Shown here in pieces: positions 1 to 6,638 of a DNA stretch of 16,851 nt. Origin of the DNA: JAKLDO01 sp035354435 (GTDB taxonomy: Bacteria; UBP6; UBA1177). The DNA is taken from positions 1 through 16,851 of the forward strand of contig DAOQAY010000054.1 of the NCBI GenBank assembly GCA_035354435.1, given 5' to 3'. The notes below the pieces were generated by a model. It saw only the letters and a program-made list of their open reading frames with translations, did not search any database and was not told where the DNA came from. Position 1 is the first letter of the stretch. Every line of letters begins with the position of its first letter. Made by a program: the position numbers and the translations under genes.

Positions 1-360
1 GCCGCCGACTTCTATTCCGCCCACTTTCAAGCTTGTGAGAATAGGTTCGGGAACTATTTCGACAGCTGTGTCAAGCCCTTTTTCGATATAGACCGACCTG
101 TTCCACGAATAGAACAGAACACTTTTGTAACATGGCTCCGTTTCAATTGAAACGATCCTGCTTCCTGCGGGCACCGGCAGTTTAACGATAGGTGACTTGC
201 CCGACAGTTTACCATCGACATAGACATTCATGCCGGCAGGAACAGTCGTTACCGTGAGAGTGCCCTGCTCAGACGGTTCAGTCTGCGCGACCAGTTCAAA
301 GCAGAAGAGCAAAACGACTGCAGTGACTTTCATAAAATTGAAATAGATAGGATTTTTCAT
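1..360 (-). CDS. PEGA-domain exported protein, C-terminus cut by window edge
   Basis: An open frame of 120 codons runs from ATG at 360 to the left edge without a stop, so only the N-terminal part is seen. A hydrophobic signal peptide (around VVLLFCFELVAQ) is followed by a PEGA-type domain: GTLTVTTVPAGMNVYVDGK, then SPIVKLPVPAG and SIETEPC. PEGA domains are small surface-associated beta modules of extracytoplasmic proteins; the specific role is unknown. An in-frame ATG at 333 (MKVTAVVLL) gives a more compact signal peptide and may be the real start; GGGAA lies about 13 nt before 360, rather far for a ribosome site. It lies downstream of the glycosyltransferase on the same strand, 79 bp after its stop. 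Confidence 0.75.
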   Translation of the reverse strand, partial: MKNPIYFNFMKVTAVVLLFCFELVAQTEPSEQGTLTVTTVPAGMNVYVDGKLSGKSPIVKLPVPAGSRIVSIETEPCYKSVLFYSWNRSVYIEKGLDTAVEIVPEPILTSLKVGGIEVGG

Positions 361-439
361 GAATTGACATTTCCCAAAAAAGATTAATCTCAGGGAATTT
401 TAATATTAATTAATACAAATGAAAGAAAAAAAAGATGTT

Positions 440-1513
440 TCAGTTGAAAAAATTGGAACCGCATTTGTTATTCTGAATGGCAAATATTTTAGACTGCGAT
501 ATTATTCCTGCAAGATTGAACTTGTTGATATTATTAATGGAATCATCAATAAACCCAGTGAGTCCACCGTCTGGATAATAAAGTTCTCTAAAATCTCTGA
601 TCGGAAAAAGTTCTGGATAGCTCAATCTTTCCGGAAGTAAAGGAATCACTCCGGCGGATGCGGCTTCAAGCACGCTTATGCCGAAAAATTCGTGATGAGA
701 GGTTACAGGCAGAAGATCACATCTGCTTAAAAGTTCGCAGTATTGCTCACGGCTTTCAAGATATCCCCACAATATTATTTCATTTTTAAGCTTATTTTTC
801 GCTATGGCAAATATTTCAGGAGATCTCACCCGTTCCTCTCCGGCAACGGCAAGTTTAAATTTCACACCTTTATCATGAAGCTTGAACAGTGCTTTGAAGA
901 ACTCGTCAGGATTTTTGTCATATTCCCACCGGTGGTTCCAAAGTATTACAGGAATGTCGTTATGCACTTCTCTCACAATACTGACAGGCTCGAATCCCGG
1001 GTATATCACTTTAGATTTATTGATAATTTCACCGATACTGCCATCAAGATTTTCATCAGGAAATGCTTTAAGAAACGGTTTAAGCGCATTAAAAAAACTG
1101 TTTTTATTGTAGTTTGAATTGAACACTACTTCATCTGCAACGAGTGCTGAAGTGAAATTAATAAAACCGTAATGGAGATCTTTCCTTTCTGTCGGATCGT
1201 TATCATTCTGCGACCACGGATAGCAAAGCTGATTCTCATGAAAATATATCGTGTACCGGCACTTTGGAAGTTTCGGACTTATAATTGACTTCAGCAAAGC
1301 AAGATCAATAAGCGATGTCGCCATTATGTGAGTGAAATCAATACCCGAATCAAGCACCTGCTGTGCAAGAGACACCGCCGCACCGTGCATCCGCCATTTC
1401 CAGTGTCTTCCGGGAAGTGTGAACAGTACGAAGTTGTCAGGATCGCAATTTATCACTGCATCGGCAAAGCGTTTGTGACTTCCGCCGTAATATGGTTCAA
1501 GAAAAGCTTTCAT
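440..1513 (-). CDS. tRNA-queuosine alpha-mannosyltransferase-like glycosyltransferase (DUF3524/GTDC1 family)
   Basis: The 357-residue protein opens with LEPYYGGSHKRF and later PGRHWKWRMHGAA, the N-terminal signature of the DUF3524/GTDC1 family. The second Rossmann half begins at ILWNHRWEYDKNPDEFF, and the GT-B nucleotide-sugar motif EX7E is present (E275 and E283 in EFFGISVLE). The vertebrate member, QTMAN, transfers mannose from GDP-mannose to queuosine in tRNA-Asp. Family membership is clear from the sequence; that the bacterial protein does the same reaction is inference. No signal peptide, so cytoplasmic. No queuosine genes are in the window. The length is close to that expected for bacterial members and the gene appears intact. 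It is divergent from the lipoprotein gene and precedes the PEGA gene on the same strand. Confidence 0.85.
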   Translation of the reverse strand: MKAFLEPYYGGSHKRFADAVINCDPDNFVLFTLPGRHWKWRMHGAAVSLAQQVLDSGIDFTHIMATSLIDLALLKSIISPKLPKCRYTIYFHENQLCYPWSQNDNDPTERKDLHYGFINFTSALVADEVVFNSNYNKNSFFNALKPFLKAFPDENLDGSIGEIINKSKVIYPGFEPVSIVREVHNDIPVILWNHRWEYDKNPDEFFKALFKLHDKGVKFKLAVAGEERVRSPEIFAIAKNKLKNEIILWGYLESREQYCELLSRCDLLPVTSHHEFFGISVLEAASAGVIPLLPERLSYPELFPIRDFRELYYPDGGLTGFIDDSINNINKFNLAGIISQSKIFAIQNNKCGSNFFN

Positions 1514-1601
1514 ATTCCAACTCTCATAGCAGTGCGGATAATACCGAGTTCAGATAATATTTCAATAAATCATTGATTTTATGAAGTAATTAAACTGAAC
1601 C

Positions 1602-1629
1602 TTGACGAAACGGTTTTTCCATGGATAAT
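1602..1629 (+). promoter_or_regulatory. Predicted sigma-70-type promoter of the lipoprotein esterase gene
   Basis: TTGACG (1602-1607) and GATAAT (1624-1629) are separated by 16 bp. Transcription would start near 1636, which supports the ATG at 1673 over the upstream GTG at 1640. Prediction by eye only. Confidence 0.45.
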
Positions 1630-1672
1630 TAATCCCAGCGTGTCCGATTTAATTTTATCCGGGAGTAAATTT

Positions 1673-3301
1673 ATGATTAGCAAGCCTTTTATGACTGAAA
1701 AAATTTTATTTGTTTTTGCTGTTTTTTCATTGTTCGTTTTTTCCTGCTCAAGCGGAGACAAAAATGAAAAGACAGATGAAGACAGTGTTAATGATCTAGA
1801 TCAGGTTGTCACAGACGAAACTGTTGATGAAGCAAACGATGAAACGAATGACAGTGAATTGTCCGACGAAGTTTTAACGGAATCGGATGAAACGGTTGAC
1901 GAAACTGCTGATGAAATGACAGATGAAACAATTGATGAAATAATAGACGAAGACAATTTTGTTCCTTACGACCCGAGAGTCGCTCCGGCTGTGTGCGGAA
2001 TGGATGAATATCAGTGGCTTAAACAGGAAGAGCTTCCGATGGGAACAGGGCTCGGGTTCATACTTGAAAGTGAAGAGCTTCTGACAGACCTTGAAGGAGC
2101 TGCGGCAAGGAAAAAAGCGGCTCTTATCACAATGATGGAAACAAATGATGAAGTTAAAAGCAGAAATATCGTAAGAAGGCCGAAATATGATGTCAAAGTC
2201 TACCGCATCCGCTATCAGACTCAGGATAAAGGACAGCTTGTCGATGCTACAGGCGTTGTTGCAATGCCTGATATCGACGAAAACATGACTTTCCCTGTTA
2301 TCAGCGTCCTTCACGGAACGGTAAGTGGATTCAATGACATCTGTGCTCCTTCGACTGATACAACTATCGAAGGCGAAGCGACCGGAACCGCAGTTCTCCT
2401 TGCATCTTTCGGTTATATTATTGCGGCTCCTGATTATCTGGGACTTAAAAGTTTCGGCGGACCGTCATCAGGTCTTCATCCGTATCTTATCGGTGAACCG
2501 ACTGCAATTGCTGTGCTTGACATGATGAGAGCGGCGAAAAACCTTATCAATCTTAAAGGTTTGAAAGCTCTTCCCGGTGATAACGGAATAATCGGCGGAT
2601 CTCAGGGTGGACATGCTGCGGCTTTCACCACAAGATATGCTCCTTATTACGCTCCAGAACTTGTTATAAAAGGCGCTTCATGGGGAATTCCGCCAACAGA
2701 CCTTGCGACACATGCTCAGGTCGCTCTTCAGAATTTTGTAAAAGCAAGCGGAAATACTGCACTTTTCCTTCTTTCTTCAAATTCATGGTATACAGGCGTT
2801 ACAGAAAATCTTTCCGAAGTTTTCGTTTCTCCTTTTGATGTAAACTTTCCGGTTGCCGCAGTTGACCCAAGTTGTGACATGGGTGCGGCAGTTGACGGAA
2901 TGGATTCTCTGGATGATCTTTATTCAGCAGAACTGCTGTCTCAGGCTGCGATTGAACCTTTCCTTGTAAATATGCCGCCTTGGGACTGTTATGTCGCACA
3001 GAACACACTGCCGACAACACAGCTTCCAAGAATTGACAACATACCCGCTCTTATGGTTCTTGGCGAACTTGACGACCTTGTAAATCCTGAAATAGAAACA
3101 GCATCTTTCGAAACTCTCTGCGCTCAGGGATATCAGATAAATTACAAAAAATGTCAGGGCGCAGGACATGTAGACGGCTGGGCATGGTCACTTGAAGAAC
3201 AGTTTGACTGGATAGACGCAAGAATGGCAAATGTCCCCATGACAGATTTCTGCACAGTCAAAGATGCCATCAGATGCGCAAACACTCCCGACGGCGAGTA
3301 G
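1673..3301 (+). CDS. Secreted lipoprotein, alpha/beta-hydrolase (secretory lipase/esterase-like)
   Basis: Start at ATG 1673 is chosen because GGGAG (1661-1665) sits 7 nt upstream; an in-frame GTG at 1640 would add 11 residues and lies close to the predicted transcription start. The 542-residue product has a signal peptide ending in a lipobox-like VFSC with the lipidated Cys at 25, followed by Ser-Ser. Residues about 30-95 are a degenerate acidic repeat built on D-E-T-x-D-E units, probably an extended surface linker. The hydrolase domain follows: HGTVSG near the oxyanion region, nucleophile motif GGSQGG with Ser310, likely acid Asp467 or Asp468 in GELDDL, and His499 in GAGHVDG. The fold and triad resemble the secretory lipase (LIP) family; ester substrate unknown. 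Probably anchored in the outer membrane. It stands alone with its own promoter. Confidence 0.8.
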   Translation: MISKPFMTEKILFVFAVFSLFVFSCSSGDKNEKTDEDSVNDLDQVVTDETVDEANDETNDSELSDEVLTESDETVDETADEMTDETIDEIIDEDNFVPYDPRVAPAVCGMDEYQWLKQEELPMGTGLGFILESEELLTDLEGAAARKKAALITMMETNDEVKSRNIVRRPKYDVKVYRIRYQTQDKGQLVDATGVVAMPDIDENMTFPVISVLHGTVSGFNDICAPSTDTTIEGEATGTAVLLASFGYIIAAPDYLGLKSFGGPSSGLHPYLIGEPTAIAVLDMMRAAKNLINLKGLKALPGDNGIIGGSQGGHAAAFTTRYAPYYAPELVIKGASWGIPPTDLATHAQVALQNFVKASGNTALFLLSSNSWYTGVTENLSEVFVSPFDVNFPVAAVDPSCDMGAAVDGMDSLDDLYSAELLSQAAIEPFLVNMPPWDCYVAQNTLPTTQLPRIDNIPALMVLGELDDLVNPEIETASFETLCAQGYQINYKKCQGAGHVDGWAWSLEEQFDWIDARMANVPMTDFCTVKDAIRCANTPDGE

Positions 3302-3377
3302 ACAGAAAAACAAACCCCTTAAATAAATCAATCTCTTTCAAACTATTGTTGGGATGGGGATGAACGATAATGCTTTT

Positions 3378-4295
3378 TTATATATTCTTCTTTATGTTTT
3401 TCAATGCTTTCAATGCTTCTTCTTTTTCTTTTTCAGCTTCTCTATTTTTGTAGGTCTCAATCAGAATTTGATTTATGCAGTATTTTAATAAATCGGAATA
3501 GTCCACGCATTTTTCATCTGAAAGATTATTGTGAACACCACTACTTAATATTGAATATAACACACCCTTCGAGTCCAAGACAAATTGTGGCAGATATTTT
3601 TCCAGAAGATCAATTTTGTCGCTAGTTTTATGATGTTCCCAATCTAGCATTTCTCCTTCTTTATTTTTTAATAGAACAACATCTTCTTTGTGTGATTCGT
3701 ATTCTAAATCTATAACAAATTCAAAGACTCTTCTGTAATAAGTAAAAGAAGCCGCACCCATCCCAAATGTTTTACAAATTGAAGCATTTTTTAATTCAGA
3801 TAATTTATCTTTTCCTATAATGCTGGCAAATTTATCATTATCTGTTTTTTCTATATCTGTTCCGGTCGGATATTGCCCTATCTTTTTAATTAATTTAGAC
3901 TGACCAGCAAACACTTCCTCAAACTTATCATCAAAAACATTTCGGCCTATAGTGAGCACATCATATTTTGCTGCTCCTTTTATATCTAACATAATTTTAA
4001 TTTGATGGTGAACATTTCTTGAACAGGAAAATGTGAACAAAAAAGTAGTATTCTCCTCATTTTTGTAAAACTGCAATAAAGATGCATTGCGGTAAGCCAT
4101 ATCTTTATTGGTTGATATAAACAAAGATTTAAAAACTGAAGAATCATTACATTCCTGACAAAAAGCATCCAGATGCAATCCTGACATTGAAATAACATCA
4201 TTTTTCATTACCTTTTCAATCTCTAAAAACACTTCATCTGTCATTCTTTGTTCTTTATACATAGGTAAATCAAGCAACCATTTTCCTAAATTCAT
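3378..4295 (-). CDS. Uncharacterised accessory protein with CxxC motif and HEPN-like C-terminus
   Basis: Start at 4295 is chosen because AGAGGTG (4301-4307) precedes it; an in-frame ATG at 4325 would lie upstream of that site. The 305-residue protein begins MNLGKW and has a CxxC pair (C46, C49) and later FSCSRNVHH, possibly a degenerate zinc site. It continues with KKIGQYPTGTDI, then GMGAASFTYYRRVFEFVID, and near the end LPQFVLDSKGVLYSILSSGVH. I recognise this overall pattern from uncharacterised proteins scattered through bacterial accessory genomes, whose alpha-helical C-terminal half resembles HEPN/DUF4145-type domains; no function is established and I assign none. A charged Lys/Glu coiled tail ends the protein. 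The gene is visibly AT-richer than its neighbours, converges on the lipoprotein gene, and sits next to other mobile-looking genes, suggesting acquisition by transfer. Confidence 0.7.
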   Translation of the reverse strand: MNLGKWLLDLPMYKEQRMTDEVFLEIEKVMKNDVISMSGLHLDAFCQECNDSSVFKSLFISTNKDMAYRNASLLQFYKNEENTTFLFTFSCSRNVHHQIKIMLDIKGAAKYDVLTIGRNVFDDKFEEVFAGQSKLIKKIGQYPTGTDIEKTDNDKFASIIGKDKLSELKNASICKTFGMGAASFTYYRRVFEFVIDLEYESHKEDVVLLKNKEGEMLDWEHHKTSDKIDLLEKYLPQFVLDSKGVLYSILSSGVHNNLSDEKCVDYSDLLKYCINQILIETYKNREAEKEKEEALKALKNIKKNI

Positions 4296-4326
4296 ATTTT
4301 CACCTCTCTTCCATATTGCCAACAAA

Positions 4327-4530
4327 CTTATTCCTCACAAACAAAGATATGAATTGATTCTTAGATTACAAGTATTTCTATTTCAAATCCACAATGACAG
4401 CGAGCAGGTCTCTCCTTACAAAAACATTTCTTTTGATTTAAGCATCAATGAAAAAGAACTCTATAAGATTGTTAAGTTTTTCCGATCTTATGAAAATGTC
4501 GTGACAGTGTCAGGACAATTGAGCAACTGA
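4327..4530 (+). pseudogene. Possible C-terminal gene fragment (coding-like, no start)
   Basis: The plus frame ending in TGA at 4528-4530 reads as plausible protein: RYELILRLQVFLFQ, then NISFDLSINEKELYKIVKF and YENVVTVSGQLSN. The alternation of hydrophobic strands and a helix is loosely like the end of an ACT domain. The frame is open upstream into the antisense of the 305-residue gene but has no ATG and no ribosome site, so if real it is the 3' remnant of a destroyed gene. It could also be chance; confidence is low. Confidence 0.3.
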
Positions 4531-4570
4531 AAAAAGCTGTCAGAAATGTGAAAAGATAAAAACTATCTAC

Positions 4571-4607
4571 TAAATCGCGAATTTCACGGCTTGATGCTGA
4601 TTGAGTT
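4571..4607 (-). repeat. Relic second copy of the DUF493 gene 3' end
   Basis: These 37 bases match the end of the DUF493 gene at 6358-6394 at 31 positions without gaps, on the same strand. Read on the minus strand they end LNQHQAVKFAI then TAG, compared with LNQHPNVKFAI then TAA in the intact gene. A TAG stop lies in frame not far upstream, so only the tail remains. The 357-bp stretch 4296-4652 contains this relic, the fragment above and otherwise nothing I recognise. Confidence 0.65.
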
Positions 4608-4652
4608 TACTCGTGACACATATTACAAATTGCTAGTTTATGATTTGAAATA

Positions 4653-5151
4653 CTACTTAAACCAGCCGTGAAGCACCGTTTTTATTTCTTCCAGATCGGA
4701 ACGCTCCCAGTTTGGAGAAACCATTAGCATTCCGGGAACGGTGTTATCAGAAAAATACTCTCTGAATATCTTTCCAGCAGAAATAAACACATCCATATCT
4801 TTTATCTTATTCAGAATTTCAGACATGAGGTCACTTTCTTCACGAGTCATCATAGCAACTGCCCTGAAAACATCTCCGGCATGCTTTTGAGCTTGTTCTC
4901 TTGCAAACTCCCTATTTCTGGTTGATAGGCTTTCATCAATTGATTTCCTATGACGATCTCTCATAGCTGTCAGCTTCATTACAGCAATACTTACAGAATT
5001 CGGAATCGATATCTGGAGATCTTCTATCTTAAAAGAAAACGGACTGATGTCACTGCCGTTTATATCCTCCTGTTACGAGCATTCCATTATTGACAGCCGT
5101 TAAATCTCTCCATAAGGGAACAAAGCTGGACCACATTATGTCATTTATCAT
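4653..5151 (-). pseudogene. AbiEii-like nucleotidyltransferase toxin, inactivated by internal deletion and frameshift
   Basis: The gene starts at ATG 5151, overlapping the antitoxin stop codon (ATGA overlap), the usual sign of translational coupling. The first frame reads MINDIMWSSFVPLWRDLTAV and then GMLVTGGY, like the N-terminus and GG motif of a nucleotidyltransferase, but hits TGA at 5052-5050. A second frame, opening near 5070, reads DINGSDISPFSFKIEDLQIS and PNSVSIAVMKLTAMRDRHR, and continues to TAA at 4653. An independent start inside it (ATG 4979) would give a 108-residue protein, but has no convincing ribosome site. The catalytic region between GG and the C-terminal helical part is missing, so I read this as a dead toxin. 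The nucleotidyltransferase assignment rests on the GG motif, the MKLTAMRDR pattern and the AbiEi partner. Confidence 0.65.
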
Positions 5152-6224
5152 ATATTTACCCCTTTTAATATCTGTTTCCTGATATCAGCTGCCGCCTCTT
5201 TCTGGCGGGCATCACCTGCCGACAGATCAAGGAATGTCTGTAATCTGCCCGCCCATCGGATACCGGAGGCATCAAGGCTATTTGAAAAGAAAAAACCTGG
5301 TTCATCAGTTTCAAAAAGCACAACATCTGCAAAATTTGCGACAGGTTCAGGAATCCCCTCAATGAGTTTAAAAGCTGCGGCAATGTCAGTTACTGCTATT
5401 TTCAAGGGCTTCCCCTGAGCAAATACCGCATATTGCAATACTGAAGATTCACCAGTCACCGCCCATTTTAATAAAGGATCTTGAGATAATGATGAAAGAG
5501 AATTCAGTCCTGCCGGTAATCTCAAGTTCTGCTGTGAACGGAATACCGGTCTTTTCCACTCAGCGGACAGACGGTCAAGGAGTAAAGAGGGATTTAAAAG
5601 TGAGATCATTCCGCCAGATTTTGAGACAATAAGATCATTTTCCAGTGCCTGTACCGCTTTAGATACCTGAGAAATAACCATTTTCTCTCCAGCAATTCCG
5701 AGCATTTTCTGCAAGGCATTAAGTGAACTGAACTCAGACTGCATTAAAAACATTCTTGCCACCATAGCAGAACGCCCTTTATATGGATTATTCAACGGTC
5801 TTGACTCACGATATCTGTTGGGTTGTCCCGAGCGGAAAACATAAATACGGTCAGGCACTATCAAAACTCCGTTTCCACACAGATCGACACCGCTTACTTT
5901 TTCCTTTTCCAGCTCACTCAATCTTTCCGGTGAAAGATATGGAACAATTATCATCGGATTGTAAGAACTGTTCTCTGACGCTTCTTTTACCTGAACAATT
6001 GCGCGTTGAACAATCAGCGGCGTATTTGATGTCTTCGCTTCGACCACGAATTTTAACAGTTCACCGCTTTCCGGTAGTTTGGCATCAATCACCGCATCCG
6101 CCACATAAGACGGATAAATGCGAACGCCCCTCTCAATCTGTTCGATAATAAACGGTCTTAGTAAAAAAGAACCCTTCTGAAAGGATTCAAACAATTTTGA
6201 CTCTGTTATTTTCCTGTTATTCAT
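5148..6224 (-). CDS. AbiEi-family type IV antitoxin/transcriptional regulator (AbiEi_2-like)
   Basis: Start at 6224 (MNNRKITESK) is chosen because a predicted promoter lies between it and the upstream in-frame ATG at 6299, and GGATGGG precedes it by 6 nt. The 358-residue protein has an N-terminal PD-(D/E)XK-like core (D47 and E62-A63-K64 in FVVEAK), the family-typical IIVPYLSPERL and GVDLCGNGVLIV, and a winged-helix segment at about 143-195 followed by a C-terminal domain. In AbiE-type systems this protein represses its own promoter and neutralises a nucleotidyltransferase toxin. The toxin partner directly downstream overlaps by 4 nt but is broken, so this is probably an orphan antitoxin, perhaps retained as a regulator or as protection against related toxins. 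The exact family is inferred from motif pattern. Confidence 0.75.
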   Translation of the reverse strand: MNNRKITESKLFESFQKGSFLLRPFIIEQIERGVRIYPSYVADAVIDAKLPESGELLKFVVEAKTSNTPLIVQRAIVQVKEASENSSYNPMIIVPYLSPERLSELEKEKVSGVDLCGNGVLIVPDRIYVFRSGQPNRYRESRPLNNPYKGRSAMVARMFLMQSEFSSLNALQKMLGIAGEKMVISQVSKAVQALENDLIVSKSGGMISLLNPSLLLDRLSAEWKRPVFRSQQNLRLPAGLNSLSSLSQDPLLKWAVTGESSVLQYAVFAQGKPLKIAVTDIAAAFKLIEGIPEPVANFADVVLFETDEPGFFFSNSLDASGIRWAGRLQTFLDLSAGDARQKEAAADIRKQILKGVNI

Positions 6225-6226
6225 GT

Positions 6227-6244
6227 TTTTCCCATCCGAGAAAA
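6227..6244. promoter_or_regulatory. Operator-like inverted repeat A of the AbiEi promoter
   Basis: TTTTCCCATCCGAGAAAA is an imperfect palindrome covering the ribosome-binding region of the antitoxin gene. It resembles site B at 6291-6308, centred 64 bp away. AbiEi proteins are known to bind paired inverted repeats in their own promoter; binding here is inferred. Confidence 0.4.
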
Positions 6245-6260
6245 TACTAAAATACAGGAA

Positions 6261-6289
6261 AATATAATCATTTTTTCTTAAAATAGCAA
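6261..6289 (-). promoter_or_regulatory. Predicted promoter of the AbiEi gene
   Basis: On the minus strand TTGCTA (6289-6284) and TATATT (6266-6261) are separated by 17 bp. The two operator-like palindromes flank it: one just upstream of the -35 box, the other over the leader and ribosome site. Confidence 0.5.
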
Positions 6290-6290
6290 G

Positions 6291-6308
6291 TTTCCCCATT
6301 TGGGAAAA
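6291..6308. promoter_or_regulatory. Operator-like inverted repeat B of the AbiEi promoter
   Basis: TTTCCCCATTTGGGAAAA is a strong palindrome abutting the upstream edge of the -35 box. Together with site A it forms a pair suited to cooperative autorepression. Inferred, not demonstrated. Confidence 0.5.
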
Positions 6309-6356
6309 TAGAACTTATTAAGAAAATCAGGCGAACAAAATGTTGAAAATTATCGG

Positions 6357-6635
6357 TTAAATCGCGAATTTTACATTGGGATGCTGATTGAGTTCGGCAA
6401 ATAGTGCATACATGAGTTCTTTTGATTCAATATACACTTTTCCGGTGTAGCATCTGTAATTTCCGGCGGAACTTTTTGAGACTGTCCAATCTTTTTTGAG
6501 GGGGATTGAGAACTTTTCAAGGATGAGATTTAAGTCTGAAATATTTTTTTCATCTCCGGCATCGGAAAACATTATGACTTTTAAATGAATTTCTACCGGA
6601 TAAATTACTTCTGAAGTTGTTGTTTTTACTGGCAT
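6357..6635 (-). CDS. DUF493 (YbeD-like) family protein
   Basis: A 92-residue protein with the DUF493 pattern: an opening strand YPVEIHLKVIMF, a central helix, SSAGNYRCYTGKVYIES (the family's S-x-G-x-Y stretch), and the ending LMYALFAELNQHPNVKFAI. E. coli YbeD is a small ferredoxin-like-fold protein of uncertain role, suspected to be regulatory because the fold resembles ACT and ligand-binding domains. The gene starts 3 bp after the ptb stop and lacks a clear ribosome site, so it is probably translated by coupling. It is the last gene of the minus-strand run. A diverged copy of its last 12 codons lies 1.8 kb downstream at 4571-4607, across the AbiE-like cassette. Confidence 0.7.
   Translation of the reverse strand: MPVKTTTSEVIYPVEIHLKVIMFSDAGDEKNISDLNLILEKFSIPLKKDWTVSKSSAGNYRCYTGKVYIESKELMYALFAELNQHPNVKFAI
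6358..6394 (-). repeat. Intact copy of the repeated DUF493 gene 3' end
   Basis: The last codons of the DUF493 gene, matching 31 of 37 positions with 4571-4607. The two copies are direct repeats that bracket the antitoxin and broken toxin genes. Confidence 0.65.
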
Positions 6636-6638
6636 ATT

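Noticed and set aside
743..1117. 124-codon open frame on the plus strand
   Set aside because: It lies wholly antisense to the glycosyltransferase gene, has no ribosome site and no protein-like pattern.
1800..1970. Repetitive DNA that might be a repeat array
   Set aside because: The periodicity comes from codons for the acidic linker inside an intact gene; there are no spacers and units vary, so it is not CRISPR-like.
3302..3377. Possible terminator between convergent genes
   Set aside because: CCCC and GGGG blocks are about 35 nt apart with no continuous stem or T-run, so I do not call a terminator.
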